Source of the DNA: Bradyrhizobium cenepequi
GTDB lineage: Bacteria; Pseudomonadota; Alphaproteobacteria; Rhizobiales; Xanthobacteraceae
Assembly (NCBI RefSeq): GCF_020329485.1
Contig: NZ_JAGKJI010000005.1
Location: forward strand, 1-64,000
Length of the DNA: 64,000 nt
Direction of reading: 5' to 3'
Positions 62,316-64,000 of this stretch are shown one piece after another (position 1 is the stretch's first letter; each line of letters begins with the position of its first letter). The translations under genes and the position numbers were made by a program. The notes under the pieces are model-generated. The model saw nothing but the letters and a program-made list of their open reading frames with translations. It did not search any database and was not told the origin of the DNA.

Positions 62316-62948
62316 ATGGTTGCCTTCGACGAGCAATTTCGCCAGCAGTTGCGCGAACTCCTCATCTGGCGGCGCGACGTGCGGCGATTCCGAACCGATC
62401 CGCTGCCTGACGGCGCCCTGGAGCGGCTCATCGACATCGCCTGCCTGTCCCCATCGGTCGGCCTGAGTCAGCCGTGGCGGTTCGTCATCGTGCAGAACCC
62501 GGCAAGACGCAGCGCCGTGATCGACGACTTCAGGGCCTGCAACGCCGATGCTCTGGCATCCTATTCGGGCGATCGCGCGGCCCGATATGCCGCACTGAAG
62601 CTGTCAGGTCTCGAGGAGGCGCCAGGTCATCTCGCCGTCTTCGCGGAAAAGGCCGGCGATATCGGCCACGGCCTCGGACGCGCGACCATGCCGGAAACGA
62701 TCGAATATTCGGTCGTCGCTGCCGTCTGCTCGATGTGGCTCGCCGCGCGGGCCGAAGGAATCGGGCTTGGATGGGTGTCGATCCTGAACCCTGTGCGGAT
62801 AAATGAAATCTTGGACGTACCAGGCTCTCAGAAGCTCGTCGCTTATCTCTGCGTGGGCTATCCCCAGACGGAGCTTGACCATCCCGAGCTTGAACGAACA
62901 GGTTGGGAATATCGACGCCCCTCGCATGAGTTCACGACACGACGATAA
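62316..62948 (+). CDS. bluB: 5,6-dimethylbenzimidazole synthase BluB
   Basis: A flavin-destroying nitroreductase-fold enzyme that converts reduced FMN to 5,6-dimethylbenzimidazole, the lower ligand of vitamin B12. The 210-residue product shows the BluB set: LIWRRDVRRFRTDPLP with the conserved Arg-Asp pair near residue 20, SPSVGLSQPWRFVIV (flavin binding), SGDRAARYAALKLSGLEEAP (lid), and LAARAEGIGLGWVSIL with the conserved Ser. ATG 62316 fits family N-termini; an in-frame ATG at 62223 would add 31 residues without resemblance. The only other B12-related gene nearby is nrdJ, 1.5 kb upstream, whose cofactor it helps to make. Confidence 0.9.
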   Translation: MVAFDEQFRQQLRELLIWRRDVRRFRTDPLPDGALERLIDIACLSPSVGLSQPWRFVIVQNPARRSAVIDDFRACNADALASYSGDRAARYAALKLSGLEEAPGHLAVFAEKAGDIGHGLGRATMPETIEYSVVAAVCSMWLAARAEGIGLGWVSILNPVRINEILDVPGSQKLVAYLCVGYPQTELDHPELERTGWEYRRPSHEFTTRR

Positions 62949-63323
62949 CTCGTCACGAGGCAGTTCAGAGCGAAGAAGCATGGATTGCCGCCAACGATGG
63001 CGAGCTGTTGGTCCTACATGAGAACGAAATCATTTCGTTCTGTGTCTGACTCTATTTCGTTCCCAAAGAACGAATCGGAGTCGAGCAAATCGGGTGCGAT
63101 GAAAGCCTAACGATTGGTTTCTGCCGGACTTGTCGAAGGCGCAGACAGCTTGGCGTCTATGAGAGCTGGGTCTGCTGCGCCCGGCGCACGAACCCGGCGG
63201 AAGCGGCCGGCCCGAGGTCGCCATAAATTCTCCCTCACGCCCGCCTTGTCTTGATCAAAGCGGCGACGGGGCCTATCCTTGTTAACGATCTCGGACTGCC
63301 GCACTCCGTTGATGCAAGACTGA
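62949..63323. other. Intergenic region with GAACGAA repeat cluster
   Basis: No gene. It holds the inverted-repeat cluster at 63022-63074 and an otherwise featureless 250 bp leading to the last gene. Confidence 0.5.
63022..63074. promoter_or_regulatory. Cluster of four GAACGAA/TTCGTTC half-sites
   Basis: A perfect palindrome GAACGAAAT-C-ATTTCGTTC (63022-63040) is followed by TTCGTTC-CCAAA-GAACGAA (63056-63074). All four half-sites share the heptamer GAACGAA or its complement. This arrangement suggests a strong operator for a dimeric regulator, or a folded RNA; the target gene is uncertain. Confidence 0.45.
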
Positions 63324-64000
63324 ATGGAGAGCGCATCGGTGCCTCAGACGGACGAACCGAAGCCGGACGAACCGCACGGCATGAAACCCGCCGATGGCGA
63401 GTTGGCCCGCGCCTATGAACGGATCAAGAGCGCAGAGGAAGACCTTGCGCGCCTGGACCGGGTGGTCTCCGGATTGGAACATGGGAGCGATAGCCCACCG
63501 CCCCCGCAGGAAAGTGCCGGTGCCGAGCGGAGCAGCGCTGCTGTGAACGAGGGGCGCGCGTCGGACAACCAGGCTCCTCCCCCAAGCCCGAAACGGAACC
63601 GGCCCATACTGCGGGTCCTTGTCGGCCTTTTGCTCGCGATGGGCATCGTTGGCGCTGCGTTCGCCGCGCGTTATGGCAATGAGGCCAAGGCGATCATGGC
63701 GCGATGGGCACCGCAAGCCTCGACAGCGCTCCCGGCGGCGTCCGAGCCTGGCGGTCCCGCGAAATCGCTGACTGTCAAGGTGGCAGAAGCAGGTGGCCAA
63801 CCTTCCGCGCCACCACCTTCGAGCAACAAGGAGGCGCCGGCGCCTCCGAGCCCCCAGGAAACGAAGGACGCTCCGCCGGCCGGCGCGACCACATCTCCCG
63901 CCTCGACATCTGCCGATGTGGCGCAATCGCTCAAGACCATCTCGCAGGGCCTTGCGAGCATCAACGAAAAGCTGGAGCAACTGAAAAGCAGTCACGACCA
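63324..64000 (+). CDS. Single-pass membrane protein, unknown function (3' end beyond window)
   Basis: Open from ATG 63324 to the window edge (225 codons so far). It begins MESASVPQTDEPKPDEPHG, with a short helical segment near residues 25-50 (ARAYERIKSAEEDLARLDRV), a Pro/Ser-rich linker, a basic stretch KRNRP, one membrane segment near residues 94-112 (ILRVLVGLLLAMGIVGAAFA), then a long Ala/Pro/Ser-rich region leading to a predicted helix (VAQSLKTISQGLASINEKLE). The layout of a cytoplasmic head, single anchor and extracytoplasmic coiled-coil is clear, but I do not recognise the family. A GTG at 63339 with GGAG in front is the alternative start. Confidence 0.75.
   Translation, partial: MESASVPQTDEPKPDEPHGMKPADGELARAYERIKSAEEDLARLDRVVSGLEHGSDSPPPPQESAGAERSSAAVNEGRASDNQAPPPSPKRNRPILRVLVGLLLAMGIVGAAFAARYGNEAKAIMARWAPQASTALPAASEPGGPAKSLTVKVAEAGGQPSAPPPSSNKEAPAPPSPQETKDAPPAGATTSPASTSADVAQSLKTISQGLASINEKLEQLKSSHD

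Noticed and set aside
1..64000. tRNA, rRNA, CRISPR arrays, insertion sequences, integrases, prophage genes
   Set aside because: Looked for in all spacers; no tRNA-like TTCGANTC loop in a cloverleaf context, no regularly spaced repeats and no transposase or integrase reading frame was found.

Overview
The window reads as chromosomal DNA of an alphaproteobacterium of the Bradyrhizobium/Nitrobacteraceae group. I infer this from the high GC content, an NDUFA12-type complex I accessory subunit, DUF1236, DUF2155 and BA14K proteins, a class II (B12-dependent) ribonucleotide reductase, an RNase E with a large acidic insert, two close matches to the EcfG (general stress sigma factor) promoter, and several short palindromic repeats of the kind scattered through Bradyrhizobium genomes. 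I see no rRNA, tRNA, CRISPR array, insertion sequence, integrase or phage gene. Most of the window is core chromosome with small accessory patches. Both ends cut a gene (sufB on the left, an unrecognised membrane protein on the right).

Layout. 1-2.1 kb: start of a suf operon (cysteine desulfurase, then sufB), reading left. 2.4-9.8 kb: alpha/beta hydrolase, glutathione transferase, anmK, tyrS, an MFS transporter, a Cache-type chemoreceptor and a tiny membrane protein. 10-18 kb: CYTH-CHAD protein, a giant AsmA/YhdP-like envelope protein, a peroxiredoxin with a lysine-rich tail and an M23 endopeptidase. 18-21.6 kb: orphan ABC substrate-binding protein divergent from a NodU-like carbamoyltransferase. 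21.6-30.8 kb: prfB (with a programmed +1 frameshift), mrcA (PBP1A) and an amidase, divergent from rne. 30.9-35.2 kb: a D-threonate-type catabolic operon (KdgT-like permease, DtnK kinase, PdxA2 dehydrogenase, DeoR regulator). 35.6-38.9 kb: dctA, bioY and a class I aminotransferase. 39-45 kb: M48 protease, DsbA-like thiol oxidoreductase, a stress-type DUF1236 protein, aroQ, accB and accC. 45.1-48.2 kb: a translationally coupled histidine kinase / response regulator / receiver-kinase operon behind an EcfG-type promoter. 48.4-54.3 kb: aat, DUF2155 protein and NDUFA12, with an accessory block (esterase, orphan antitoxin, GlxA-type regulator, DJ-1 protein) between the last two. 54.5-64 kb: BA14K protein, EamA transporter, nrdJ, an AT-richer RelA/SpoT-domain synthetase, bluB and a partial membrane protein.

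How genes work together. mrcA, the amidase, anmK and the M23 protease all act on peptidoglycan. accB/accC make the biotin carboxylase half of acetyl-CoA carboxylase, and bioY would import biotin. bluB makes the lower ligand of cobalamin, which NrdJ requires. The EcfG-type promoters tie the DUF1236 protein and the kinase operon to the general stress response.

Most notable for follow-up: a palindromic repeat read in frame inside nrdJ close to its active-site cysteines; the prfB frameshift; the EcfG promoter on a coupled two-component operon whose kinase has an enlarged dimerisation hairpin; the compositionally foreign alarmone-synthetase-like gene with an unidentified C-terminal half; a tandem NrdR-box pair exactly 31 bp apart upstream of nrdJ; and several unassigned inverted-repeat operators (upstream of the GST gene, the threonate operon and the last gene). 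Start codons were chosen by reading ribosome-binding sites and family N-termini by eye; no database search was run.
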